From NCBI RefSeq assembly GCF_009856865.1, contig NZ_WVUD01000039.1:1-35541 (forward strand): a stretch of 35,541 bases of DNA, given 5' to 3'. A model generated the notes under the pieces. The model saw nothing but the letters and a program-made list of their open reading frames with translations, had not been told where the DNA came from and made no database searches. The position numbers and the translations under genes are program-made. How positions within the stretch are numbered: the stretch's first letter is position 1; each line of letters opens with the position of its first letter. This DNA comes from Solidesulfovibrio aerotolerans (GTDB lineage Bacteria > Desulfobacterota > Desulfovibrionia > Desulfovibrionales > Desulfovibrionaceae). Shown here in pieces: positions 1 to 7,018 of the stretch.

Positions 1-230
1 GGGAGATGGAGAAGACCAGGCATATTCCGGGTCAGGAAGTACGCTGGCCTGTCTTTGCGTTCCCGCCTGTCTGGATGGAAAAGAGATTTCCTTGTTCGCG
101 CACACACTTCGGTGGTCGCCGCAACGAAATCCCTAACGAAATTCCCAGATTCTTCATGGCTGCCGGCGGCTGGGAACAAGCCGTCATTTCCCCGAGCCCG
201 CCCTTTCCAATCGATCAAGCTCCAAACAAT

Positions 231-250
231 CGGCCCCGTCTTCGGGGCCG
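231..250. repeat. 8-bp inverted repeat (hairpin)
   Basis: The arms at 231-238 and 243-250 (CGGCCCCG / CGGGGCCG) are perfect and enclose a 4-base loop. No strong T-run follows on the + strand. On the - strand the stem is followed by a weak T-rich stretch, so it could help terminate transcripts coming out of moeA about 315 bases upstream. It may equally be a member of the local repeat cluster. Confidence 0.5.
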
Positions 251-260
251 AGGGCCGGTT

Positions 261-328
261 GGGGGCTGCATTTTGGCCGATGAGCCAGCCGCGCCAGCGG
301 CGGCAGCATCGGCCCAAATGCAGCCCCC
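261..328. repeat. Long inverted repeat, 22-bp arms with one mismatch
   Basis: The left arm 261-282 and right arm 307-328 are complementary at 21 of 22 positions; the mismatch is T273 opposite C316. The 24-base loop (283-306) contains a further small stem, CCGC/GCGG. No ORF here has coding character. It is best described as a long intergenic hairpin of unknown role in a repeat-rich gap. Confidence 0.7.
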
Positions 329-376
329 ATCTGCAACAATCCTCCCAACCGCTTCCCCCACTCCCGCGCCCAAGCG

Positions 377-425
377 GGGGGTCCGGGGGGATCATCCCCC
401 CGGCGGGTCCAGGGCAGCGCCCTGG
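377..425. repeat. Dispersed double-hairpin element, copy 1
   Basis: A perfect palindrome at 383-403 (10-bp arms around C393) is followed by a second hairpin at 409-425 (CCAGGGC-AGC-GCCCTGG). The same two-hairpin layout with the same linker style recurs in the opposite orientation at 4503-4551. This marks a dispersed REP/BIME-like element rather than a chance GC-rich tract. Confidence 0.6.
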
Positions 426-562
426 TGGGTCCAGGGCAGCGCCCTGGCAGGGTCCGGGACAGCGTCCCGGTGGGGTCTGGGACAGCGCCCCAGCAGGGTC
501 CGGGGCAGCGCCCCAGCAGGGTCCGGGGCAGCGCCCCAGCAGGGTCCGGGGCAGCGCCCCGG
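405..562. repeat. Seven-copy tandem hairpin array, 22-23 bp period
   Basis: Seven units each start with GGGTCC/GGGTCT and carry a 7-bp stem with loop AGC. The hairpins lie at 409-425, 431-447, 454-470, 477-493, 500-516, 523-539 and 546-562. The period is 22 once and then 23. Stem bases covary between copies: CCAGGGC/GCCCTGG becomes CCGGGAC/GTCCCGG, then CCGGGGC/GCCCCGG. Copies 4-6 carry one imperfect pair. The last hairpin ends three bases before the moeA stop codon (566-568, - strand), so it forms the immediate 3' end of that transcript. Confidence 0.75.
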
Positions 563-565
563 TCA

Positions 566-1801
566 CTAAATAGGCCGCACGGCGACGGGGGTGTTGCCGG
601 GCAAGCCTTCGAGGTCGGCGGGGATGGTGATGAGCCCGTCGGCCATGAGCAACGTTTTGAGCAGCCCGGATTTGCCGAGCACGGGATGGGCCAGGGGCAG
701 CTGGCCGGGCCGTTCTTCCAGGCGCACGCGCACGTGGTCTTCGCGGCCTTGTTTGGAGGCGACGTTGCGGGAGAGCTGGGCCGGGAAGGTACGCGGCGTG
801 TTCTCAAAGGCGGCCGGATCGCCGGCCAGATGGGCCAGCAGCGGCAGGGCGAATATCAGCAGCACGATTTGGGCCGAGGTGACCTGTCCGGGCAGGCCGA
901 TGGCTGATTTGCCGCCGAGGCTGGCCAGGATGGTCGGTTTGCCGGGACTGATGGCCACGCCGTGGGCCAGGATGTCGGCCCCGAGATTGCGCAGGGCATC
1001 GAGGGTGAAATCGCGCGCGCCAACGGAGCTGCCGCCGGACAGCAATGTCAGGTCGTAGTTGGCGGCAGCTTCGGCCAGGGCGGCCTGGATGCCGGCCAGA
1101 TCGTCGGCCACCAGGGGAAAGGTGGTGGGCGCGGCCCCGGCCTGGCGCAGCATGGCGGCCAGGGTATGGCTGTTGACGTCGCGGATCTGCCCGGGTTTGG
1201 GCGTGGCCTCGGCCGGCACCAGTTCGTCGCCGGTGGAGAGCAGGGCCACGGTGGGGATTTTGCCAACCTTTAGGCTGGTGCGGCCCAGAGCGGCCAAGAG
1301 GCCAATTTCCTGGGGGCGCAGCCGCGTGCCGGCGGCCAGCACTTTCTGGCCCACGGCGGCGTCTTCGGCGGCCAGCATGACGTTGTCGCCCGGGGCCAGG
1401 GACCGGCGCATTTCAATGGCTCCTGCGCCGAGATCCTCGGTGTATTCGACCATGACCACGGCATCGGCTCCGGCCGGGAGAAACGCGCCGGTGACGATAC
1501 GGGCGCAGTGGCCGGCGGGGAGCGGTTTGTCCGGGATGATGCCAATGGGGATGTCCATGGCCAGATCGAGGTAGCCGGGGTTGGAGTCTGTGGCTCCGAA
1601 CACTTCGGCGGCGCGCACGGCGTAACCGTCCATGGCGGCGCGGCTGGCGGCGGGCAGGTCTTCGCCGGCCACGATGTCCTCGGCCAGAATGCGGGAGCAG
1701 GCCGTAGCCAGACCGACGGTTTCGGCCGGCAGGGCGGCAAACGTGCGCAGCAGATCGCGGAATTCGGCCGTGGACACGGCCCGGAAAAAGCCTTCGCGCA
1801 T
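566..1801 (-). CDS. moeA: Molybdopterin molybdenumtransferase MoeA
   Basis: MoeA inserts molybdate into adenylylated molybdopterin, the last step of molybdenum-cofactor synthesis in the cytoplasm. The 411-residue length is normal for the family. Visible motifs are AMDGYAVR (about 57-64), the TGAFLPAGADAVV segment (104-116), STGDEL (189-194), the MoCF-biosynthesis signature SGGSSVGARDF (255-265), SPGKPT (285-290) and GLPGQ (302-306). The last is usually GLPGN, so the Asn-to-Gln change is a small oddity. The C-terminal beta domain (about 335-411) is present. The ATG at 1801 has AAGGA about 11 bases upstream. It lies 23 bases downstream of the glucokinase gene on the same strand and is probably cotranscribed. 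A hairpin array abuts its stop codon. A second MoeA-type gene lies at 4692-6635. Confidence 0.93.
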   Translation of the reverse strand: MREGFFRAVSTAEFRDLLRTFAALPAETVGLATACSRILAEDIVAGEDLPAASRAAMDGYAVRAAEVFGATDSNPGYLDLAMDIPIGIIPDKPLPAGHCARIVTGAFLPAGADAVVMVEYTEDLGAGAIEMRRSLAPGDNVMLAAEDAAVGQKVLAAGTRLRPQEIGLLAALGRTSLKVGKIPTVALLSTGDELVPAEATPKPGQIRDVNSHTLAAMLRQAGAAPTTFPLVADDLAGIQAALAEAAANYDLTLLSGGSSVGARDFTLDALRNLGADILAHGVAISPGKPTILASLGGKSAIGLPGQVTSAQIVLLIFALPLLAHLAGDPAAFENTPRTFPAQLSRNVASKQGREDHVRVRLEERPGQLPLAHPVLGKSGLLKTLLMADGLITIPADLEGLPGNTPVAVRPI

Positions 1802-1824
1802 GGTGGTATTGATCCTTGGGGCGG

Positions 1825-2799
1825 TTAGGGGACGAGCAGATTTCGGGCGATAACGGCCGCACCGAAAAGGCCCACGTTTTCTTCGCGCACCAGCCGCACC
1901 GGGATGTCCGCCAAAAACGGCGCATAGGTGGGCGAGGCGTAAAACTCCCGGGCAAATTCCGGGTGGTTGACGAGCACGGGATTTTTCGCAGCCACGCCGC
2001 CGCTGAGGTACACGCCGCCGGCTGCCAGCACGGTCAGAGCGTAGTCGCGCACCGCCCGGCCGTAGAAGCGGGCAAAAAGGGCCGTGGTCGGGCTGTCAGC
2101 GGTGAGTTGCCGGCCGATCTGGGCTGGCGCGAGGTCGTCGCCGGTCAAAAACCGGTGCAGATGGGCCAGGCCCGAGCCGGAAAGAACGGAATCGGCGCGC
2201 ACATACTCTTCGCCCGTGGCCCGGGCCAGGAACTCGGCAAAGGCCGATTCCTCGGGTCCGAAAAAGGGCGCGGCGGTTTGGCCTGCTTCCGAGGCCAGGG
2301 CCAAGACGGTGCCGTCGGCCAGGGGGACCAGGGTGGCATGGCCAAGGCCGGTGCCGGCACCGATGACGGCCTGGATTTTGGCCGGATCGAACCGGCCGGG
2401 CAAAACGATTGCGGCGGACTCGGCCAGGAGCCGGCAGCCGTGGGCCTGGGCCAGGAAATCGTTGACGCAGGCGGTGCGGCCAAGGCCGTGTTGCTGCTCC
2501 AGTTCATCAAGGTCCAGCGTCCAGTCGATATTGGCAAAGCGCACCGTGCGCCCGACCACGGCACCGGGCACGGCAAAGGCGGCGGCGGCGGCCTCGTCAA
2601 GGGGCAGATCAAACCCGGCCTGCGGCAGGGCGGCCAGCAGCTCGGCAAAGGAGTCGGCGGCCTGGGTGGACAGTTGGACATGGCGCAACAGGGTGAGGCT
2701 GCAGTCCGGGGCCAGGGTGAAATGTCCGAACCGGCTGCTCGTGCCGCCGATGTCGGCAGCCAGAATATGGCGTAGCACTGGCGGGGTCGCCTGGGGCAT
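1825..2799 (-). CDS. glk: Glucokinase (Glk family)
   Basis: Predicted cytoplasmic kinase converting glucose plus ATP to glucose-6-phosphate. From the chosen ATG at 2799 it is 324 aa. The phosphate-1 motif LAADIGGTSSRFG lies near residues 13-25 and the second glycine-rich motif AVIGAGTGLGHA near the middle. The C-terminal YLSGGVAAKNP is typical of bacterial Glk rather than the ROK family, since the ROK CXCGXXGC zinc motif is absent. The reading frame extends upstream to 2886, but AAGGAG sits 7 bases before the ATG at 2799 and the extra 29 residues do not resemble the family. moeA follows after 23 bases. The divergent lysE-like gene starts 89 bases away, so both promoters must lie in that gap. 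Confidence 0.88.
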   Translation of the reverse strand: MPQATPPVLRHILAADIGGTSSRFGHFTLAPDCSLTLLRHVQLSTQAADSFAELLAALPQAGFDLPLDEAAAAAFAVPGAVVGRTVRFANIDWTLDLDELEQQHGLGRTACVNDFLAQAHGCRLLAESAAIVLPGRFDPAKIQAVIGAGTGLGHATLVPLADGTVLALASEAGQTAAPFFGPEESAFAEFLARATGEEYVRADSVLSGSGLAHLHRFLTGDDLAPAQIGRQLTADSPTTALFARFYGRAVRDYALTVLAAGGVYLSGGVAAKNPVLVNHPEFAREFYASPTYAPFLADIPVRLVREENVGLFGAAVIARNLLVP

Positions 2800-2888
2800 G
2801 GCCGACTCCTTGAAAGCGGGAGAAGTTTGGGGCACGTATCTGTTCGCGTCGGCGGCGAGTGTGCCGGGGCGCGCAAGGAAACGCAAGC

Positions 2889-3515
2889 ATGACCGATACC
2901 GTATCCGTGGCCCTGGCCGGGGCGAGCCTGGGACTTTCCGCCGGATTTTCCCCGGGACCGCTTTTATCCCTGGTGTTGTCCCAGACCCTGGCCCACGGGC
3001 CGCGCGAAGGCGTCAAGGTGGCGCTGGCTCCGCTGCTCACCGACGCGCCCATCATCCTGGCCGTCTGGCTGGTGCTGTCGCGCTTAACGGCCATGCCGAC
3101 GGTTATGGGTGGTGTGGCCCTGGCCGGGGCAGCGCTGTTATGCCGCTACGGCTGGGACTGTTTCAAGGCTCCGTCGCCGGACGCCGGCAACCCGGATCTG
3201 GCCCCGCGCTCGGTGTTGCGCGGCGTGGCCGCCAATTTCGCCAATCCGCATCCCTACCTGTTCTGGGCCACCGTCGGCGTGCCGTTTTTGCTGGAAACTG
3301 CCACGGCCGGGGCCGTGCCGGTGATCGTTTTTCTGGCGGTGTTTTTTGCGAGCATCATCGGGGCCAAGGTGGCGGCCGCCCTGGTGGCCGGTCGATTCCG
3401 ACGGTTTCTGTCCAGCCGCGCCTATCGGCTGCTCATGGCCGGACTTGGGCTGTCGCTTTTTTATTTCGCCTTCTGCTTCGCCCGGCAAGGGCTGGTTCTG
3501 CTCCGGGGGGCCTGA
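2889..3515 (+). CDS. LysE/RhtB-family amino-acid exporter
   Basis: A 208-aa inner-membrane protein with about six hydrophobic segments. The N-terminal motif GLSAGFSPGPLLSLVLSQTLAHG matches the LysE/RhtB signature (a G-x-x-PGP core followed by an amphipathic stretch). These proteins export amino acids or similar small molecules, but the substrate cannot be read from sequence. The ATG at 2889 is chosen over an in-frame GTG at 2859 because AAGGAA lies 8 bases upstream of it. It is divergent from glk. The carbamoylputrescine amidase gene starts 86 bases downstream on the same strand, so a link with polyamine or arginine products is possible but only inferred. Confidence 0.8.
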   Translation: MTDTVSVALAGASLGLSAGFSPGPLLSLVLSQTLAHGPREGVKVALAPLLTDAPIILAVWLVLSRLTAMPTVMGGVALAGAALLCRYGWDCFKAPSPDAGNPDLAPRSVLRGVAANFANPHPYLFWATVGVPFLLETATAGAVPVIVFLAVFFASIIGAKVAAALVAGRFRRFLSSRAYRLLMAGLGLSLFYFAFCFARQGLVLLRGA

Positions 3516-3601
3516 TCGGGCGTTGTCCTTTGCCGGGTTCATCCGTATCATGCCGTCCGGCGTGACCGTGCGCCGCGTCCTATCCCAGACAAGGAGAACC
3601 C

Positions 3602-4489
3602 ATGGCCGCGCCCTTCACCATTGGCCTTATACAGATGGCCCCGGAAAAAACCGTGGCCGCGTCGCTTGAAAAAGCCGCCGGCCGCATCGAAGCCGCTGCC
3701 AAGGCCGGTGCCAACGTGGTCTGCCTGCCCGAGCTTTTTGCCACGCCGTATTTCTGCCGCACCCAGGACCACGACGCCTTCGATCTGGCCGAACCCATCC
3801 CCGGCCCCACCACCAACGCCATGGCCCAAGCAGCCAAGGCGGCCGGCGTGGTGGTCGTGGCCCCGCTTTTCGAGCGGCGCGGCCCGGGCTGCTATCAAAA
3901 TTCCCTGGCCATGCTCGGCCCGGACGGGGACCACCTCGGCGTCTATCGCAAAATGCACATCCCCCACGATCCGGGCTTTGAAGAGAAATTCTACTTCGCC
4001 CCGGGCGACCTGGGCTTTAAGACTTTTGCCACGCCCTTTGGCCCCATCGGCACGCTGATCTGCTGGGACCAGTGGTTCCCGGAAGCGGCCCGGGCCACGG
4101 CGCTCTTGGGCGCGTCGGTCATCTTCTATCCCACGGCCATCGGCTGGCATCCGTCCGAAAAGGCCGAATACGGCGAACGCCAACGCGATTCCTGGATCAC
4201 CATCCAGCGCAGCCACGCCATCGCCAACGGGCTGTACGTGGCCGCCGTCAACCGCGTGGGCACCGAAGGGTCAGGCGCAGGCTACGGCGAAACCCTGGAA
4301 TTCTGGGGCTCGTCGTTTGTGGCCGATCCCTCGGGCCAGATCGTGGTCCAGGCCGGCATCACCGCCGAAGATATCCTTTTGGCTGAAGTAAATCCCCAGA
4401 CCATCGAAACCACCCGCCGCCACTGGCCCTTCCTGCGCGACCGCCGCATCGACGCCTACGGTGGGTTAAGTAGGTTGTACGGGGAGTAA
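3602..4489 (+). CDS. aguB: N-carbamoylputrescine amidase
   Basis: Nitrilase-superfamily enzyme of 295 aa, predicted to hydrolyse N-carbamoylputrescine to putrescine, CO2 and ammonia, the final step of the agmatine route to polyamines. The catalytic triad is visible: Glu44 in LPELF, Lys117 in YRKMHIP and Cys154 in ICWDQWFPE. The stretches HIPHDPGFEEKFYF and YPTAIGWHPSEK, the run ERQRDSW, and the ending RRHWPFLRDRRIDAYG are characteristic of the AguB subfamily rather than general nitrilases. The start has AAGGAG eight bases upstream. No agmatine deiminase gene lies in the window. A GC-rich repeat region follows immediately. Confidence 0.88.
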   Translation: MAAPFTIGLIQMAPEKTVAASLEKAAGRIEAAAKAGANVVCLPELFATPYFCRTQDHDAFDLAEPIPGPTTNAMAQAAKAAGVVVVAPLFERRGPGCYQNSLAMLGPDGDHLGVYRKMHIPHDPGFEEKFYFAPGDLGFKTFATPFGPIGTLICWDQWFPEAARATALLGASVIFYPTAIGWHPSEKAEYGERQRDSWITIQRSHAIANGLYVAAVNRVGTEGSGAGYGETLEFWGSSFVADPSGQIVVQAGITAEDILLAEVNPQTIETTRRHWPFLRDRRIDAYGGLSRLYGE

Positions 4490-4502
4490 GAAAGAAGAGA
4501 AT

Positions 4503-4551
4503 CGGGGCTCTGCCCCGAGCCCCGCCGGGGGGGTCACCCCCCCGGACCCCC
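4503..4551. repeat. Dispersed double-hairpin element, copy 2 (inverted)
   Basis: It contains a hairpin at 4503-4517 (CGGGGC-TCT-GCCCCG) followed by a palindrome at 4525-4545 (10-bp arms around C4535). The reverse complement reproduces the order and spacing of the element at 377-425, including the GGGGTCC lead-in and the CGGCGGG linker. It begins 14 bases after the aguB stop. Confidence 0.6.
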
Positions 4552-4616
4552 GAAAGGGGATAAGGGGAATTGCGTATGCCACCCCCGTTGAAAAAGTTTT
4601 TGGGGAAAGAGGGGGG

Positions 4617-4666
4617 TGTGGGGGGAGGAAACCCCTTTTTCCAAAAAGGGGTTTCCTCCCCCCACA
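4617..4666. repeat. Perfect 24-bp inverted repeat with 2-base spacer
   Basis: The arms 4617-4640 and 4643-4666 are fully complementary around CC at 4641-4642, with GTGGGGGGAGGAAACCCC as the core of the left arm. It ends 25 bases before the ATG of the moeA-fusion gene and 15 bases before its GGAGG. If transcribed, the RNA would fold into a very stable hairpin directly upstream of the ribosome-binding site. It could be a mobile repeat, a terminator for aguB (the stem contains T5 and A5 runs but no T-tail), or a leader element. Confidence 0.75.
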
Positions 4667-4691
4667 TTCTCCCGCCTTTCTGGAGGTTGCC

Positions 4692-6635
4692 ATGAGACGC
4701 AATATTTATCTGCGCACGATTCCTATTGAGGAGGCGTTGGCGCGGGTTGTGGCCAAGCTGGATCGCAAGGCGCTGGTTGGGGTCGAGCGCATCGAGGCGG
4801 CGCGTGCGGCCGGGCGCATCACGGCCGAGCCGGTCATGGCCCGGTATTCTTCGCCCACCTACCACAGTGCGGCCATGGACGGCATTGCCGTGCGCGCGGC
4901 CGAGACCTTTGCCGCCCGGGAGGGGTCGCCGGTGCGTCTGGCCCAGGGCGAAGGCTTTGTCTTCGTCAACACCGGCCATCCCATGCCCGCGACGTACGAC
5001 GCTGTTATCATGATTGAAAATGTGGTCATGGACGGCGAGACAGCCACCATTGAGGCTCCGGTGGCTCCGTTTGCCCATGTGCGGCGCATTGGCGAGGACA
5101 TTGTGGCCACGGAGATGATCCTGCCCCGGCATCGGCGCATTTCCCCCTACGACGTGGGGGCGCTGCTCTCCTGCGGTGCCTACGAGGTGGCGGTCTACGA
5201 GCGTATTCGCATCCGGGTGATCCCCACTGGCGACGAGGTCATGGATTTTACGGCCCGCCCAGCCCCGGGGCCGGGACAGGTGGTGGAGAGCAATTCCATG
5301 CTGCTCTGCGCCCTGGCTGATGAATGGGGTTTTGCCTGCCATCGCGTGCCGCCCGTGTCCGACGATCCCGAGGCTCTGGCCCGGGCCGTTGCGGAAGGGC
5401 TGGCTTCGGACGCGCATATTGTGGTGACGGTGGCCGGGTCATCGGCCGGCAGCAAGGATTTCGCCCGGGCCACCATGGAGCGGGTGGGCGAGGTGCTGGT
5501 GCATGGTGTGGCGGCCATGCCGGGCAAGCCGTCGCTTTTGGGGGTTGCCACCGACGGCAAGTTGCTTGTCGGCGCGCCGGGCTATCCGGTCAGCGCGGTG
5601 GTGTGTTTCGAGCGGCTGCTCTATCCCCTGGCCTGCTGGCTGACGCGGTGCGAACCGCGTCGTCGCCAGACCGTGATGGCAAGTCTCGCCCGCAGCGTGC
5701 CGTCGCGCATCGGCATGGTGGATTTCGTGCGGCTGGCCGTGGGCCAGGTGGGTTCGCGTTATGTGGCTTTGCCGCTCTCGCGCGGGGCCGGCAGCATTTC
5801 CACCATGACCAAGGCCCAGGCCGTGACCCAGCTTCCGGCCGAGGCCGAGGGCATGGAAGCCGGGGCCGTGGTGTCGGCCGAGTTGCTGGTGGACGCCGGC
5901 GAACTGGAACGCACGCTGGTGTGCGTGGGCAGCCACGACAATACCCTCGACATCCTGGCCGATCTGCTCATGCGCCGTTTGCCGTCCATTCGGTTGGCGT
6001 CGAGTCATGTGGGCAGCATGGGCGGGCTTATTGCCCTGCGCAACGATTCGGCCATGATCGCCGGGGCGCATCTGTTTGATCCGGCCAGCCGCGATTACAA
6101 TTTCCCGTTTCTCACCAAGTACCTGTCCGGCCTTGACGTCACGGTCATCAATCTGGCCATCCGGCAGCAGGGGCTGATCGTGGCCCCGGGCAATCCGCTG
6201 GGCATCACCGGGATGGCCGCTCTGGCCGATGGCACGGTGCGGTATTTAAACCGCCAGCGCGGGGCCGGCACCCGGATTCTCTTCGACTACCACCTGGAGC
6301 AGGCCGGCATCGAGCCTGCCAGGGTATCGGGCTATGACCGCGAAGAGCATACCCACATGGCTGTGGCCATAAACATCCGCACCGGCGCCGCCGACTGCGG
6401 TCTGGGCGTCTATGCTGCGGCCAAGGCCCTGGACCTGGATTTCGTGCCGCTGGCCCAGGAACGCTATGATCTGGTGATTCCCACAGCCTATCTGGATGAT
6501 GTGAAGATCAAGGCGGTGCTGGAAGTGGTCGGCAGCGAGGACTTTAAGACCCGGGTGCGCGACCTGGGCGGCTACGAGACCGCGTGGACTGGCCAGGTGA
6601 TGCAGCCGGGCATGGGCTTGCCGGACGGGGAGTAA
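4692..6635 (+). CDS. MoeA domain fused to periplasmic-binding-like domain
   Basis: A 647-residue fusion. Residues about 1-400 are a MoeA-type molybdotransferase domain, with AAMDGIAVRAAE near 60-71, a Thr-Gly-His segment at 94-96, IPTGDEV at 177-183, VAGSSAGSKDF at 247-257, MPGKPSLLG at 276-284 and GAPGYPVSA at 294-302. Residues about 405-640 are a PBP-like domain of the kind found after MoeA in archaea and anaerobic bacteria, with SHDNTLDIL, SSHVGSMGGL, GAHLFDP and NRQRGAGTRILFDYHL. It has no signal peptide, so the whole protein should be cytoplasmic; the added domain may sense molybdate, tungstate or cofactor. GGAGG lies five bases before the ATG. It is followed after 98 bases by a UPF0016 gene. 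The exact substrate of this second MoeA (Mo versus W) is not determinable here. Confidence 0.9.
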   Translation: MRRNIYLRTIPIEEALARVVAKLDRKALVGVERIEAARAAGRITAEPVMARYSSPTYHSAAMDGIAVRAAETFAAREGSPVRLAQGEGFVFVNTGHPMPATYDAVIMIENVVMDGETATIEAPVAPFAHVRRIGEDIVATEMILPRHRRISPYDVGALLSCGAYEVAVYERIRIRVIPTGDEVMDFTARPAPGPGQVVESNSMLLCALADEWGFACHRVPPVSDDPEALARAVAEGLASDAHIVVTVAGSSAGSKDFARATMERVGEVLVHGVAAMPGKPSLLGVATDGKLLVGAPGYPVSAVVCFERLLYPLACWLTRCEPRRRQTVMASLARSVPSRIGMVDFVRLAVGQVGSRYVALPLSRGAGSISTMTKAQAVTQLPAEAEGMEAGAVVSAELLVDAGELERTLVCVGSHDNTLDILADLLMRRLPSIRLASSHVGSMGGLIALRNDSAMIAGAHLFDPASRDYNFPFLTKYLSGLDVTVINLAIRQQGLIVAPGNPLGITGMAALADGTVRYLNRQRGAGTRILFDYHLEQAGIEPARVSGYDREEHTHMAVAINIRTGAADCGLGVYAAAKALDLDFVPLAQERYDLVIPTAYLDDVKIKAVLEVVGSEDFKTRVRDLGGYETAWTGQVMQPGMGLPDGE

Positions 6636-6664
6636 ACCCGGGCGAAGATTTCATTATTTGGCTG

Positions 6665-6719
6665 TCCGGGGCGCGTTGGCGGCCCCGGATTGCCCACCCT
6701 GGCACGGCTGGGCCGTGCC
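6665..6719 (+). promoter_or_regulatory. Two adjacent hairpins in leader of UPF0016 gene
   Basis: Stem 1 is 6665-6671/6683-6689 (TCCGGGG/CCCCGGA). Stem 2 is 6701-6708/6712-6719 (GGCACGGC-TGG-GCCGTGCC). Stem 2 ends 14 bases before the ATG at 6734 and just before the AGAGGA ribosome-binding site. No T-run follows, so this is not a standard terminator of the upstream gene. A regulatory leader is possible because related Mn-exporter genes often sit behind RNA switches, but I cannot match a known class. Confidence 0.35.
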
Positions 6720-6733
6720 CCAAAGAGGACTGC

Positions 6734-7006
6734 ATGGACTGGAAACTGTTGGCTACCACCTTTGCCACGATTTTCGTGGCTGAACTTGGCGACAAGACGC
6801 AACTCGCCTGTATTCTCACCGCCGCCGACTCCAGGAATCCCTGGGTGGTCTTTGCCGGAGCGTCCCTGGCTCTTGTCGCCACGTCGCTTCTGGGCGTTAT
6901 TTTTGCGCAGTTCATCTGCAATTTCGTCTCGCCCGACATCATCAAGAAAGTGGCCGCCGTGGCCTTTGTGATTATGGGCGTGCTTATCTACTTCGACAAG
7001 CTCTAG
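6734..7006 (+). CDS. UPF0016/GDT1 (TMEM165-type) membrane protein, single-domain
   Basis: A 90-aa inner-membrane protein carrying one copy of the family signature: Glu17-Leu-Gly-Asp20-Lys-Thr in the first helix. Three hydrophobic segments are seen at about 6-30, 40-62 and 68-88. Full-length members have two such repeats; short bacterial forms presumably assemble as homodimers. Characterised relatives move Mn2+ or Ca2+ out of the cytosol, so a divalent-cation exporter role is a family-based inference. An in-frame upstream ATG at 6584 is rejected because it overlaps the previous gene; AGAGGA precedes 6734. Its stop codon overlaps the AGGAG of the UGA-containing gene 12 bases downstream, so the two are almost certainly cotranscribed. 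Confidence 0.85.
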   Translation: MDWKLLATTFATIFVAELGDKTQLACILTAADSRNPWVVFAGASLALVATSLLGVIFAQFICNFVSPDIIKKVAAVAFVIMGVLIYFDKL

Positions 7007-7018
7007 GAGCGCCCCATC

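Noticed and set aside
405-562. CRISPR array interpretation of the 23-bp repeats
   Set aside because: There are no spacers between units; each unit is a self-complementary tandem repeat and no cas genes are present.
6-573. Long overlapping + strand ORFs across the 5' gap
   Set aside because: They translate the tandem hairpin repeats into low-complexity Gly/Arg/Pro protein, lack ribosome-binding sites and match no family.
6616-6733. GGGGAGTA followed by hairpins before a UPF0016 gene, suggesting a yybP-ykoY manganese riboswitch
   Set aside because: GGGGAGTA is the end of the MoeA-fusion coding sequence. The remaining conserved loop and 3' strand of the riboswitch are not recognisable.
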